Positions 25,445 to 45,400 of a stretch of DNA of 64,000 bases are shown one piece after another (positions within the stretch are counted from its first letter, which is position 1; every line of letters begins with the position of its first letter). Below the pieces are notes generated by a model. That model was not told the origin of the DNA and made no database searches. It saw only the letters and a list, made by a program, of their open reading frames with translations. Location of the stretch: the NCBI RefSeq assembly GCF_000471905.2, contig NW_006496932.1:416708-480707 (forward strand), written 5' to 3'. This stretch comes from Amborella trichopoda. Lineage: Eukaryota; Streptophyta; Magnoliopsida; Amborellales; Amborellaceae. Position numbers and translations under genes: made by a program.

Positions 25445-25756
25445 AAAACCAGAGAAAATAATGTCGAGAATTAGTAGTGCTCTATTTATACGGTAGCTGC
25501 TCTACTACAGTCGTGTATATACGGTCAAAACATATAAAATACGATGTATTGTGGGCGAGGTCTAGACAAAGATGACTGATGTGGACGGTTAATGAGCTTG
25601 ATTAGTATAATAAGTCAAGGCGCGTATAGCGTGTATTTTCGAGAGACCATACTGTACAATAACTCCGTCGGGAAAAATAGCTACTAAGGGTTTTTTTTTT
25701 TCTTTTTTTCTGAGTCCAAATTTTGGAATCAATTCAAGACTAGATGATTATTATAA

Positions 25757-25787
<31 letters not shown>

Positions 25788-26130
25788 TATAAAGCGAGAG
25801 ATTTGACTTCTTGAACATCTACGTCTTTTCTTCTAAATATTAGACTGTTCTTGTGCAATTGGAATGTCACTTTCTTTCAAGTGAGACTTTCAATTTTTTT
25901 TTTTTTGTCCATATGATCTAAAGACTACATCTCCAAAAATTAGGATCTAAAAAATATTACTGGCATTAGTTTTGCTCGACGGAGTATATGGACAGTATAT
26001 CCCTATTGGGAGTAGGAAACCTTTTAGCATAAGTCAATTATGCCTAGTTAATTGTTTTTCGCGCGTGAACAGGTTAAAATATCTAGAATATATAATGAGT
26101 GTGGTTTGGTGGCAACTCGGAATTATACAA
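25445..26130. other. Intergenic DNA upstream of PATROL1
   Basis: AT-rich DNA with an AT dinucleotide tract at about 25765-25792 and short T-runs. No gene, RNA or clear mobile element was recognised. Confidence 0.5.
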
Positions 26131-26131
26131 T

Positions 26132-26492
26132 GAGTGTGGCTTGCATAAGGTTGCAACATTAAACAATCCTCCAAAATTTATTGTAAGATGCTAATTTTGT
26201 GTCAAAATTTTGTATGACATGGGAATCCATTTCTAATTTTAATTATAAAATTTTAAATTTAAAAAATAGTTCAAATAAATAAAATTATAAACACATCAAA
26301 ATCTTGGAACTGGTTTAGTCCATATCATGTGTTGTATGATGTACTATTTTTAGGACTTGAAAACTTTTTTTTTATATATTTGTATATCTCGAAGTAGAGA
26401 TGATCAACTATCAAAACACCTTTATTTTTATAGATTTTTGAGGTGCACCTTAGTTCTACATTTAAGATTGCAACCTTATATAAATTTTTTCC
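26132..26492 (-). mobile_element. Mutator-type MITE family B copy (inverted orientation)
   Basis: Starts GTGTGGCTTGCATAAGGTTG and ends AGATTGCAACCTTATATAAA followed by a T-run and CC. These ends are inverse to each other and match the family-B ends GGAAAAAGTTTATATAAGG and CCTTATAGAAACCACACCC. The interior has the family words TTATAAAATTTTAAATTT and GAGGTGCACCTTAG. Target duplication is not clear. Confidence 0.6.
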
Positions 26493-26999
26493 ATATATAA
26501 TATCTTGAAAAAAAAACTGACCAAAGTTCAAGCATCTTATTGAAAAACTAAAAGGAAATTACATCATTAGAAAAAGAAAAATAAGCAAGTAAAACACCGC
26601 CTTGGCTACTGCATCAGTAACATCATTGGCCTCGCGATAAACATAGGAGAAAGAAATAGATAAGGATGTGGAAGCATTCATAATCTTCAACCATAAGGAC
26701 CATTGTTCTCAATGTACCTTCTGCTCATTTCTGCACCAACTAATAACATTCAAGGAGTCACCTTCAACCAGGCAAGTAGTACCCAAGTTCCGTTCGCTCA
26801 TTTTTACGAAATTCGTTGTTGCCAAACCAATAAGTCCTATATAGGATAAGACAATATTCCCATAACAGTCACGAATAACACCCTTTATGTCAGCTAGACC
26901 AAGATTCCCCATAAAGCTCCCATAAAAATTGATATTAAGAATATCTTGAAATTGAAAGAGCACTTATGGCATACTTCAATCAAAGCACATTATAATGGG

Positions 27000-27362
27000 T
27001 ACATGTACATGTCCAAGTTTTGGACCTGGTTGCCAAGTCCAAATGACTTTGACCTTACCCCGGTTCGGGTCCGGATCTTGCTCGGACTTCCTATTGGGTG
27101 GGGTTGGGTCAGGTAGGGGTCGACCCAAACCGATATATATATAAGTTATATAAAAATATATATTTACAATACAAAAATTAATTTTATTATTTTATTTAAT
27201 TTCTGGAACCTGGGTCTGGTCCGGACCAACGACTTGAACCTGGATCAGTTCCCAAGTCACTTGGACCCAAATTGGATCAGGGTCCATGGGGGACCTTGTA
27301 AAGTTGGGTCCATGTCCAAGCCAACCGAGCTAACCCGTCCCAACCCGTTGACAGCCCTACAA
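27000..27362. mobile_element. Possible hAT-type MITE with CCCGTTGACAGCCCTA end
   Basis: The right end CCCGTTGACAGCCCTAC is the inverse of the TAGGGCTGTCAACGGG terminus common in plant hAT MITEs. The interior is rich in GGTCCGGACC- and GGGTCGGGT-like words with an AT-rich core (27137-27200). The left end is degraded and no target duplication was resolved. Confidence 0.45.
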
Positions 27363-28094
27363 AACACCTACCTAAGAGGACATGCTGAGTTGAAATTTTG
27401 GAATTCATTGCTCCGAGACTTCCATATAAGTCTTTTCAAGAGAAGATTGTTATTTTGATTTCTTAAACACTTAGAAATGATCAATCGACAGTTGGACAAA
27501 GCAAACTCCAATACATGTATTTTTAAGAGAAAAAAAATTATTTTGAATTCTTAAACACTTAAATATTACCCCTCAAAATTTGGAAGATTTGTTCAACAAT
27601 GAAATGTTAACTTTGTTTTAGTTGTAAATGGGACATGAGTTTGTTGTCTTCACCGAGAAGAAAGGTGAAATGTCCCCTCAGTGAGAACCAGGAACAGTCT
27701 TAGCGCTTTTCATCTTACAAAGGGACTTTGTAATATGATTATTGCAGACACTTGAAATTTAATTGGTTTATCCTATTGCCCATAAATTTCCTAAACTCTG
27801 CAATATTGTATGGGGAATTGAATAAGCTTTTCAGCAGTCAAAATCCAACCTCAATGTAACACATCATTGAAAAGTGACAACCATTTTACTGGACATTATA
27901 CAAGAATGATGAACCAGTGTTATCAATATCAGACAGGTGCTCAAACCGGCGAGGGGATTTGTCTACTTAAAACCGGCCCAATTAGAGGTCTAGGATGTAA
28001 TGTTGCAAATTGTCAAGCACTAACTAATTAAGCTCAGGTTCTTTACCTCATTAATGTTAGAAGTTTTATTTTATAATTTTTATGTCACTCATAT

Positions 28095-28445
28095 ACTCCC
28101 AAAAAGTTAGTCAAAAAAAATCTATGCTCCCTTAAGAGTATATTGTTATTACTTTCTCTAGTAAAACATAATCTAGGAATAATTTTAAGGTTCCAAATTT
28201 TGGGGATGGAAGCTCTTCAAACCATTGGCTAGGGTTGACAATGAATTTTTCCAAATTGGGCTCTTTATGAACTTGAAAAACAATAATGTATCAAGATTGA
28301 ACAAAGACCGTCCTCTTTAAAAGCATATAAGTAAGTGTTAAAAAACTCAAAACTCAAATTATTCCTTTTTGAAAACACGTGGTTGTCGAATTCTGGACTG
28401 AAAAAAATTATCCCAAATAAGTATTCTAAGTTTCTAACTGAAGGA
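28095..28445 (+). repeat. Dispersed repeat family D, copy 2
   Basis: Matches the copy at 22885 in order: TTACTTTCTCTAGTAAAACA, TTCCAAATTTTGGGGATGG, GTAAGTGTTAAAAAACTC and GGACTGAAAAAAATTATCCC. It lies in the intergenic region between PATROL1 and PRMT3. Confidence 0.5.
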
Positions 28446-28911
28446 GCAGGTGTACAATAGTATATATACTTAAAAAATTATATTATAAAATATCGAAATT
28501 CCCATTGTTCAATGTTGACAACCTTGCAAGGAGCACTTTAGCAATCACCCAAGAGGCCCCAGTCAAATAATGAAGTATAAATTACGATTAAATGTACTAA
28601 AATGTCCCTATTTGTTCATGGTTCCCAACAGTGAATATGATATTTTTGTTAAGATATTGTTTGAACAAACACAAAATGTCTTATTATTTCAATGAGATAT
28701 GTTGTAGGATATCCTTTGAGCACATACTCGAAATACTCGAGTTGAATAAAAAATAAAAGGTTAAACTGAACATCAATTTGAATTATTTGATCCCCTATGA
28801 TTTTTCAAAGGATTATGTGTTTTTAAACCCATTTTTCATTTATTTTGTTTTTTCAAAAATAATCACTCTAGTACCTGGACAAATATTTTTTTTTGCATTT
28901 GTGTTTATAAA

Positions 28912-29302
28912 GGAAAATTTTTATATAAGGTTGATACCTTAAGATATAGAATTAATGTGTTCCTCTAAAATATTTCGAAAAAAGTTGTTTTGATATTGGA
29001 AAAACATCCAAATGATCATATTGACATCGAGATGTGCAAATATCGAGAAAAAACACATTTCAAATATTAAAAATAGTACATCTTGCAACACATAATCTGG
29101 AATATCTATTTTTAATATTTGTATGCTTTTATAAATCTGCTTGATTTGAGCCATTTTTTAAGTTTAAAATTTTATAATTAAAAAAAAAAGGAAGATCTTC
29201 ACATGATTCTAATAATTTTGTACACCTTGCGTCTCTTGATAAAGTTTGGGTGTACATCCTAATTTGATTGTTTAAAGTTGCAACCTTATACAAATTATAC
29301 CG
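28912..29302 (+). mobile_element. Mutator-type MITE family B with 9-bp target duplication
   Basis: Starts GGAAAATTTTTATATAAGGT and ends AGTTGCAACCTTATACAAATT. It is flanked on both sides by the perfect 9-bp repeat GTTTATAAA (28903-28911 and 29303-29311). A 9-bp duplication is the Mutator-superfamily hallmark. It is non-coding. The interior shares CTTGACATCGAGATG-like and ACATTATCTGGACCGTCC-like words with other copies in this window. Confidence 0.75.
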
Positions 29303-29370
29303 GTTTATAAAAGGGGATTGTATACAATGAAACTATTTATTTTTAGTACAACTAAGTCACAATTACTTGT

Positions 29371-29790
29371 GGGGTACGGTTTGTATAGAGCCGAGGCTCT
29401 AAACAATAAAAGTAGGGTGTACCTTCAAATAGTATCGAGAAATATGGTTTCAATGCTAGAAATTTTTGTGATAGACTGAAAATATATTTTCATATCTAAT
29501 TATAAAATCTAAAGCTTCAAAAATAGTGTAGATCGAGCATATCTATGAAAACTTTAAAATCTTGAAAATTGACGGTAAAAAAATATAATACAACATGCAC
29601 TATTTCTAAAACTTAAAATCTATTTTTTTTGTATGTTCATGCGTCTTGATATCAAAATGATCAATTTGAAGATGTTTGGGCATCAAAACAACCTCTTTTA
29701 GTGAAATTTTTGAGATGGGCTCTTTTAGTGAAATTTTTGAGATGGGCTCTAATTTGATTGTTAGAGCCTTGGCTCTATATAAATTTTTTC
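29371..29790 (+). mobile_element. Mutator-type MITE family A copy
   Basis: Left end GGGGTACGGTTTGTATAGAG, then CCGAGGCTCTAAACAAT. The right end is inverse: ATTGTTAGAGCCTTGGCTCT, then ATATAAATTTTTTC. The terminal inverted repeats are about 45 bp. A small duplication of GTGAAATTTTTGAGATGGGC occurs near the right end. The target duplication is eroded. Confidence 0.7.
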
Positions 29791-30137
29791 TTAATTTTTG
29801 AACAATTGAGCTGGGTGATGGAATAAATATAGCCGCCCAATTTTACATCTAACTGTCAAGATTACATGTGATTACTTGTACCGAAAATAAATATTCTTAT
29901 TATATACTTTTCCTTATAAAAAAGAAAAGCAATTTTTGTCGTTAGACGCGCATTTTGGCATTTGGATATCTCCTGCGTTATCGCGGTCAAAGGAGCCGCG
30001 ACAACCCTAGGACGCGAATCGGAACCGTTGATTAGAGGGTTTATCCGCAGTTTCCATACACAACCTCGCACGATAGTCCAAACTTCACACACGATCTCGC
30101 ACGATACTCCAAGCTTCTTCTCAAGTTGGGAAGAAGA

Positions 30138-30148
30138 TTTTAGGGTTT
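30138..30148 (+). promoter_or_regulatory. Telo-box-like motif upstream of PRMT3
   Basis: The sequence TTTAGGGTTTA lies 180 bp before the PRMT3 ATG and is the reverse of the plant telo-box AAACCCTA. It sits in a stretch (30140-30310) with many repeats of the type GGGTTTCAGGG. Telo-boxes are common near the 5' ends of plant genes for ribosome and translation functions, which would fit a ribosomal-protein methyltransferase. Function here is inferred only. Confidence 0.4.
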
Positions 30149-30327
30149 AAGCGTTCTGCACTTATGGGTTTCAGGGTTTCAAGGTTTCAGGGAATTCCGG
30201 CTTAAGGTTAAAGGTTTCAGATAATTGGGGTACATGTGCTTTGAGCTTCTAGGGCGTCTAGGTTTCAGGGAATCAGGGTTTCAATTAACTGTTCAGGGTT
30301 TATAGGGTTTTGTTAGCTCTGAATCTA

Positions 30328-36987
<6,660 letters not shown>

Positions 36988-37333
36988 TGATGGGGTTGTA
37001 GATCAACAGTTCGGGATTTTCCATTTCATTGGGATCTTGTTTTGGGAGGTGTTGGATCGAGGGATGCGATCATAAAAGGTGGAAGGTGATGATGGTAACA
37101 GAGGAATGTTTGTGATGATGGGTTTGTTGGCTAGTTTTTCTTCCCCTTGTTTTGTTCCCTGGAAATTTGAGCAGTTTAATTTTGTTTTGTCATTTTAGCA
37201 GCAGGCATTTTTTTTTTTTGAAAAGAACGGTTACAGGCATCGAGTGGTGGTTTGGTTCTCATTTTGATTTTATGACTTGTGGGATTTCATTATGGGGTTT
37301 ATATGCAAGGAGTGCAGTTAAGGGATTTGTAAG

Positions 37334-37339
37334 AATAAA
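37334..37339 (+). promoter_or_regulatory. Candidate poly(A) signal of PRMT3
   Basis: AATAAA lies 347 bp after the PRMT3 stop codon, in a T- and G-rich 3' flank. It is the first perfect hexamer that I noticed after the gene. Plant signals are loose, so this is only a candidate. Confidence 0.35.
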
Positions 37340-38119
37340 ACAAATCATCGACCTAGCCATTGGAAGCCAACCAGAGATGTCTGGTGTGTGTCGTTTCTCG
37401 AGCAATCCCAGCCATCTATTGCCGACATCCATGGCCGTGGGTAGTCTCTTTGCTCTGCTTCTTATGTTCTTGCCCCTCGTACTTGATAATTAAGGGGAGC
37501 TCAACATCTTTGATAGACACTGTTTTGTTGAACTACAAAGTAAGTCTTATGGTATCTTGGGATATGTTTAAACGCTGGGAATAGACATTACGTTGCGGTA
37601 ATTGTTAAATGGTAGTTTTGTATATTTGTATGTTAACAATGGGAATAGAGGGTGAGACGTCACGTTGAGGCATCCATTTAACTAACCAACGATGTCCCAA
37701 TCCCTTTTCCGAAAATAGGCCATTTCATCATGGAAATTCTCAATAATTGACAAGTACACCTGAAATAGTATTATAGTATTTACATATGGAAAATTGGTTA
37801 TGCCAACTGCTTTTCTATAATTAGCGGTTTAGAGGTATAAAGCATCCATCATCTTAAAGGTGGATGCAAATAAGTGGTTGATTTTAAAATAAATGTAACT
37901 AACGATCCAAATATTTTCTTAAATAATTATTATTTCTAGTTTTCAATTTTTTTTTTTTTTTTTTTAATGGTCTCTATGTTCGAGATTATATATTCTTTAA
38001 AAATTAAGATCAAATTATATTTCAAAATATATTTCTTGTCAAGCTCGTATTTCTACAATATGCGGGCTGGTTGTATAGAAATCGTGTGTTGTACATATTG
38101 TGCATGTCATGTTTATCAG

Positions 38120-38192
38120 AATAGAATGACGGATTAGGATTCGTGTAGTTGACTGTAATTAGTTGGGAAAAGATTTTAATAATGATGTTGTC
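38120..38192 (+). mobile_element. RTE LINE 3' end fragment
   Basis: AGGATTCGTGTAGTTGACTG, TAATTAGTTGGGAAAAGATT and an AATGATG tail correspond to the last about 70 bp of the RTE at 42240-42312. No coding part precedes it. Confidence 0.6.
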
Positions 38193-38360
38193 ATGTTTCT
38201 CAGAGCAAAAAAAACACTCCAATGTACCGATAATGTACCGACAACAACTCGTAGAGGTATCACAATAGAAGGGGATTCTATGAATGCAATAAAATGATGT
38301 AAAAGAGAACAACACCCATCATATAACTTACACCACTAAGGAACATAATCCAAGACTTTA

Positions 38361-38715
38361 AGGGGCGAGGTTTGAATAAAATGTTCACCTCATAATAGTA
38401 TACTATATAAGTAAGGCATACTTAAAATTTTTCGGAAGATGTAGTTCTAGTGTTGGGAAGCTTATGATAACTTGAAAATCCATGTTCAACCTAATTATGA
38501 AATTTCAAATTTCAAAAACAACAATGCAGCTCAGGTAGAGATATAAACACTTGAAGTCTTGAAAATAGACAGTCGCTATAACTTGCTATAAGATGCATTA
38601 TTTTTAATATTTGAAATTTTTTTTTTTGTTATATCTATACATCTCAAGGTCGAAATGATCCATTGGAAGGTTTTCTAACTTTAGAATGCTATTTTCTACT
38701 GAAATTTTGATAAGA
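38361..38715 (+). mobile_element. MITE related to family B
   Basis: Contains GGGCGAGGTTTGAATAAAAT, AAGTCTTGAAAATAGACAGTC, ACATCTCAAGGTCGAAATGAT and GAAATTTTGATAAGAACGTT, in the same order as the copy at 43551. Ends are degraded. Confidence 0.4.
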
Positions 38716-39475
38716 ACGTTTCTTATGTGGAGAGAATAATGAGGAAGTTCGATATGTGAGCCAAGTAAGGTGTTAATAGTCACTTTTCTAAATATATAAA
38801 TTTATGAAAATGTTAAATAAAATAAGGCCAAGGCTTTATTAAAAGAAAGTAAAACCTCGCCTCAAAATCAATAGAAAATTATAGTTTCAGCATCATAAGA
38901 CCTTTGAATCGATTATCTCGACCTTGATCATTATGGTTGTGAAAAAAATTAAGGTTTCAATCCCTTAAAATAGCATGTATTGACACATTATCTAAACCGT
39001 CCATTTCCAAATTTTTTTTGAGTTACAAATTTCATTTCGAGATTGTATATTATGATACCATTTTTCTCTTTTGTTTTTGGTATTAGGAGGTCACAATTGG
39101 TACTAACCATTAAATGTTAAAATTGGATGGCTTGAGATCTATCACAAAGTTTGAAAATTTTATTTTTGAAGAGTGGGTCTTGTCAATGACACATTTACAA
39201 TCATCCATTTTGAAATTTGATGGACAAGAGTCACGGTGACCTCCTCGTATCTTAAAAGTAAATGGTCTCTTTAGTAGAAACGTATTTTTGAGCCATTTTA
39301 GAGATTTTCCATTCCAAAAATATTTTGCATAGATAGTGTTGATATAAACTATTAGAATATGGGCATCAATATTAGTCGGATTAGGCAGCAGGTGTTTTAA
39401 AGAAGCGAGAAGAAGTGTGACAAATGACAGAGATTGATGCTGTGTCGGACCTCCTTCGTCTTCCGCTTGCTACCA

Positions 39476-42400
39476 ATGGCAGCGAAGCTCCCTCATGTCT
39501 ATCAACGTTTGTTCCCTCTCTTTCTCTCTCTTCCCATAAATGCACCTCTCTCTCTCATGAATGCCTTTGGCTATGCATTTCACTCTTAATCGCTTTGCTG
39601 CTCTCTCTCTCTCTGCATTTCATTCTTGTTCTTTCCTTCTCTCTCTCTTCACCATTTGCATTTCGTTGTGCATATCACACAATCTCTTTTCTGTTTCCCT
39701 CTTACCTCATCAACTTATTTCCTTGTGCAGTTCTCTCTCTCTCTCTCTCTCTTATCTTATTTATGCTCGTTCTATGTACTTATCGTTTTCCATTTCTATC
39801 AAATTCTCTTCTCTTTTCTTGTTCATATTATTTATGCATTTCCTCATACATTTTGCTATCGTAATTTACTTTTTTTTAAAGTCATTCATCTTTCTTAATT
39901 TCCCTGCTACTCTCTCTATCTCTCTCATGGATATTGTTGTCAATTTCTCTCTATTTATGTTTGCACTAATTTTTCTCTCTCTATAATGTGATTTCTGCAT
40001 TTAGTTTTTCGTTTTTTCTCTCACTTGATCCCTCTTCTGTGAGTGGCAGCAGTTGCGGAGATCTCTCCACAGATACAGAGCAAGAAACAGAGAAAGATGA
40101 GCACTGTGTCTGCCATGCCCGAAGCATTTGAGAAGTACACTGATTACCTCAACCAATTGGTAACCTAATGTCCCACACATTCACTTAGTTTTTGCTCTTT
40201 TTATGGCTAATCGAATGCAATTCAATGATTCAATGGAAACCCCAAAATATAGCACAAAACTTGTAACAAATGTTGTGTAATTCAGCGTTTCATTATTGTC
40301 AGTCAGGTTATTTTATCTTGGAAATGCAAATGCCAACCTTTTTGCAGTAGAGACGGTTTTCTTTTTTTGGCGTGAGTATCACTAGATAGACACAATTCCT
40401 CCATTGCTATTATCATCTTTCATTCATTGAACTTTTATTGTTTCATTGCTCATTCCTCCATGGATGTCCTCATATTTTCTTTATTGGACTTCTTAGAAGA
40501 ATATAAAATTGCTAAAGAAAAAAGCTAAATAAATAGTAAAGCTAAACTTAAGGCATATAATAATTTATACGGTAAACTAGGAACAAGAAAATGTGAAAAA
40601 GATATCTTCAAATTAGCAAAACCAAGAGAAAAAAAGCGTAGCGATAACTGCAGTAAGAGTGAGGATCAAGAGGTCTTGGTGAAGGATGAAGATGTTAATG
40701 AAAGGTGGACATTTTATTTTAAAAAATTACTGAATGGCGACCACAATGGGAACATAGCGATTGAAGAAACCGTTGGTATAAATGAGGGTGGAGGTCATAG
40801 ATACATTCGTAGGATTAGGATATCGGAAGTGAAAGAAGCTTTAAAAAGGATGAAGATAGGAAATAATTTAGGACTAGATAGTATCCCGATAGAGGTTTGG
40901 AAGTGCATGGGAGAAATTGGCATTGATTGGCTGACCAAGCTGTTCAACAAGGTGTTGAGAACAAAGAAAATGCCAGACGAATGGAAGAAAAGTACTGTAG
41001 TACCTATTTACAAGAACAAAGGAGATATGCATAATTGTGCGAACTATTGAGGGATCAAACTTATGAGCCACACTATGAAACTTTCGAGGAGAGTGATTGA
41101 GCAACGACTAAAGCATGAAACAAGTGTATCAGAAAAGCAATTCGGTTTTATGCCGGGGAGGTCAAGAACAGAGGCTATTTTCTGACATAGGCAACTGATT
41201 GAGAAGTTTAGGGCGAAGGGAAAGACCTCCACATAGTCCTTACTGATTTAGAGAAAGCTTAAGATAGAGTATCTTGAGATTTGATTTGATAGGTGTTGAA
41301 AAAGAAATGAGTCTCCAGGCACTACAGTAACTTGGTGAGAGATATGTACAGTGGCACGCTAACTAGTGTATGAACAACTAGTGGAGAGACGAGTGAGTTT
41401 TCAGTGACAATAGGCCTACATCATAGGTCATGATTGAGCCCATCCCTATTTGTCTTAGTTATGGACGACTTAACTAGGCACTTGCAAGATGAGGTATTGT
41501 GGTGCATGTTGTTCGCAGATGACATAGTTTTAATTGATGAGGCCCGAAATAGTGTCAACACAAAGTTGAACTTTGGAGGGATGCTCTAGAATATAAATGT
41601 TTTAAAATTAGCCAGAATAGATAGAGTATATGGAATGCAAGTTCAATAATAATAGGGTAGAGACAAGGAAGTAGTTAAGATTGATGGTTAACAAATACTA
41701 AAAAGAGCGCACTTTCAATATCTTGGGTTGATAATCCAATAAAATGGAGAGATTGAGGAAGATGTCGCACATAGAATTAGAGTTGGGTGAGCGAAGTGGA
41801 GAAATACAACCGGAATTCTATGTGATCGCCGCATACTAATGAAGCTGAAGGGCAAATTCTATAAGAAGGCTGTGAGACCAGCTTTGCTCTATGGGACGGA
41901 ATGTTAGGCAGTTAAAAAACAATATACTCATAGAATGAGTATAGCGTAGATGAGGATGTTGAGATGGATGAGTGGAAAGACAAGAAGTGATAGAATTTGA
42001 AATGAATACATTTGAGAAACTTTAGGTGTGACTCCAATAAGCGATAAGATGAGAGAGATAGCAGACTTAGGTGTGCTGGTCATGTGTGGTGCAAACCTAA
42101 TACAATACTTGTTAGGAGGTGCGAGTTAGTTCAAGTGGAAGACTAAAAAAGGGCAAGGGGTAGGCCCAAAAGACCATGGTTGGAAGTAGTGAGAAAACAT
42201 ATGAGGACCTATGGCCTCACTGAGGATATGACCCTTAATAGAGTAGAATGGTGTACCACAATTCGTGTAGACAACTTCAATTAGTTGGGAAAAGGCTTTG
42301 ACGATGGTGAGGATGAAATTTACTAAGCTTTTACTGAGAGGGAGGGAGGGTCACAAACTATTTTGGGTTGCTTTAATGGCCAAAGATGTGGCTCTGCACA

Positions 42401-45400
42401 ATTGTTTTATAGCCTCGTATATGATATGGAACCTAAGAGGAGCTTCAAAGGACTGGCTGTTATGTAGGGCTAATATTTTATTTTATTTTTATTTTTGTGG
42501 GTTTTAAAGACTGGGAGGGGTTAAGTTGGCTTAGGGTTCAAAAAAAAACCTCAATCTTTGCAACATTGAGTGGGGCTTCAACCTAAACCATTTGATTGTT
42601 GAATGAGGTTTCCTAGTTGCTCTGAGCTTGGGTAAGTTTTTGGTATTTGATGGATGGTGGAGATCAGTCTTGATGTTGGACATTCACACAGGTACAGTTA
42701 CTCTCTCTATTGTCTTATATTGAGAACGAACTGCAGGTGCTCTATTTGTATACCTCTAGAGTTGAACTAGATGTTGAAGTATTGAACATTGAAGGACTGA
42801 CTATTATGAAGGGTATTCTTTGAATGGTATTTGGTTTATTGAAGGGGAGTTTCCATGGTCTGTGGTAATTTGGTGGGACAATTGTTGCGTTTCATTGTTA
42901 GGGAAGGTTTTGGAAATTAGGGATTTCATTTTTTATTTGTATATTTTAGATTGGTTTAGTAAGGGTGAGGCCTTAAAGTTTCCTTAACCTGTCTCAGGCA
43001 TAGGTAAAAGAGGTGGGTTGTGTTAAGTAGGCAGTCAATATAAAACTTTGCTACGTCTTATCATAAATCCTAAACCTATGTTATATGCTTATGCTAGGGC
43101 GTTCCCCTCAAGCGACGCGCTGCACCACCCGAGTGCAGTAAGAAATAAGCCAGGGTTATCTAGGGAATTCCTTCGAAGTGACACATTCTTATTGAAGGTA
43201 TGGCCCTTGATAGAGAAAAATGGAGGAACATAATCATGTAGCCGACTCCAAATCATTGGGATGAGGCTTGGATGATGATGATGATGACTTGTATATTGTA
43301 GATATTGTTCATGTGCCTAGAGAGGTGAGCACGAAGAGTGATAAATTGGCAAGCATGTGTTTGTCTTGACAACTTGGCTTTATGGGATTGCTTACGATTC
43401 TACTTCTCTCAGTAATGGGTATACCATGGTTTTAACTCTCTGTTTATACTATATATAGAAGCTAACCTTTTTATAAGATCATTTCAATATGAAAAGAAAG
43501 GAAAAGGCGTCAGTGACATTGAAGCGATACTTTGGCCTTTCAAATGAATAAGGGTGAGGTTTATATAAGGTGCCTTCCCTATGCTATATTAGTAAGGCAC
43601 ACCTCTTTTGCCTAGATATATAGTTCTGTTGTCGGAAACTTTGTGATGGCTTGAAAATTTATTTTCAACCCTATAGTTAAAATTTTAAAACTCCAAAAAG
43701 GTACATGTCGAGTAGATTTATGGACACTTGAAAATATTGAAAATATACGGTTCAAATAACTTGTTATGATATACATTATTTCTAGGGCTTAAAATTATTT
43801 TTTTCTTCATATCCATACATCTCGAGGTCGAGATTGTCAATTAGAGGGTTTTCTAATGTTGGGACACTCTTCTAGAGGATTTTGAGGTGCATTTTACTTC
43901 AATTGTATAATATAAGTACCTTTTATGAACTTTTTCCAATACATAATTATCTATGATTTTGTTTAGATAAGTTTGGAAGCTGAACATTTTTGTAATTAGC
44001 TGTAATTTTTGTTTAGATAAGTTAGGAAGCTAATAATTTTTGTGTGGATGGATTGTAGAATGAGAAACGGGAGAGGGTAGTGAAGGCAAGCCGCGATGTG
44101 ACAATGAACAGCAAAAAAGTAATATTTCAAGTTCATAGGTAGGTATGTTGTCATATCATATATTATTGTGTTACTCTAAAGAAGCCCCTTTATTAGTTTG
44201 AGTTTGCCGTATTCTTTTCGATTTTTTTCTCTTTACCATATTCTTTTCCAGTTTTTTTCTCTTTGTTTTGACAAAATAAAATTATTCTCAAATGTTGTGC
44301 AAGTTACCAAAAAAAAAAAAGGTCAGGAGTTTCCCGGAGTGGAGAATCTAGAACTTTATAAACTTTTATGAAAACTATGTGAAATGAGTTCACTTATTTT
44401 CTCTGTCTTTTCTACAAATCTGCTTATTTCAGAATTTTCCCTGTGATTTTTCAAGAATTTCCCTAGGAAAACCAATTTCTTGAAATAATATCTCGTGAGA
44501 AATTTCGCCACCAAGGAATTTCCAAGAACTAGATTTGACTATGATTTCTGTTCACAAATTTTCTCCAAAATTGTTTATCAAACTCTCTTTGCATTCTTGA
44601 TTTTGCATGCACATATTTTCCTGTCATCAAGTTTTAATGAAATTTGGTTGTCAAAGAAGATCACCGAGCTATGCCTTCTATTTTGGCATGCTTTCTCAAT
44701 ATATACTGATGGAGTGCTTAACTTGTTCTTGTAATAGAATAAGTAAACATAACAAGGATGAAGTTTTGGAGAAAGCAGCAAAAGATCTTGAGGCTGTGAC
44801 TGATGAATACATGTTACGATTAGTAAGAGAATTGCACGGGAGTGATTTTTGGAAGCTTAGAAGAGCTTACTCTCCTGCGGTCAGCTCATATCATTTCTCA
44901 TGGATGAATTTTGCTGAGAGTATTCTTTTCCTTCGAATTTTTGTTAATTTGAAAAGAGAAAGTCTAATAGATATTAACCTTGTAAGTGAACCTGATGTTT
45001 TGTCTAGTTCAGGTCCAGGAGTATGTTGAAGCTGCAACACTATGCGAGTTCTGTAAGACTGGGAACCTCTTGAAACTTGCTGAAATCAATAGGAGTTTGC
45101 TAAGGCTTAGTGATCCATCTCTTGAACCGTTGCAAATAAATATCCTTGATTATCTTCTTGGGGTATTGACCTGTTTTCCTCTCTTTCTGTTCCAATTTTC
45201 GTGGGTTAGATTTTTGATGAATTGTAGCTGGCATTTGGTCTAGCCAATGAATGAGATAGAAATTTAGAGATGGTTTCTGTTATATAGCATCTTTGGATGG
45301 ATCACGTCTCTTACACACACATAAACTAACTATAAATTCTCCCTTTCCTCGGTATCTAACTTGAACATAAGTTTGTTTTTTCTTTTCAAGAACAAGTCTC

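Larger units (their letters stand above)
37400..39400. other. Intergenic region between PRMT3 and TRAX
   Basis: No gene seen. It holds a short repeat at 37835-37920 (GCATCCATCATCTTAAAGG) that is the inverse of 45850-45945. It also holds an RTE tail at 38120-38192, a family-B-like MITE at 38361-38715, and a further eroded relative near 38820-39010 (CACATTATCTAAACCGTCCA). Confidence 0.5.

Noticed and set aside
39424-39986. Overlapping 90-146 codon frames before TRAX
   Set aside because: They reflect CT-repeat bias (Ser/Leu/Phe runs). The region is better read as TRAX exon 1 and a pyrimidine-rich intron.
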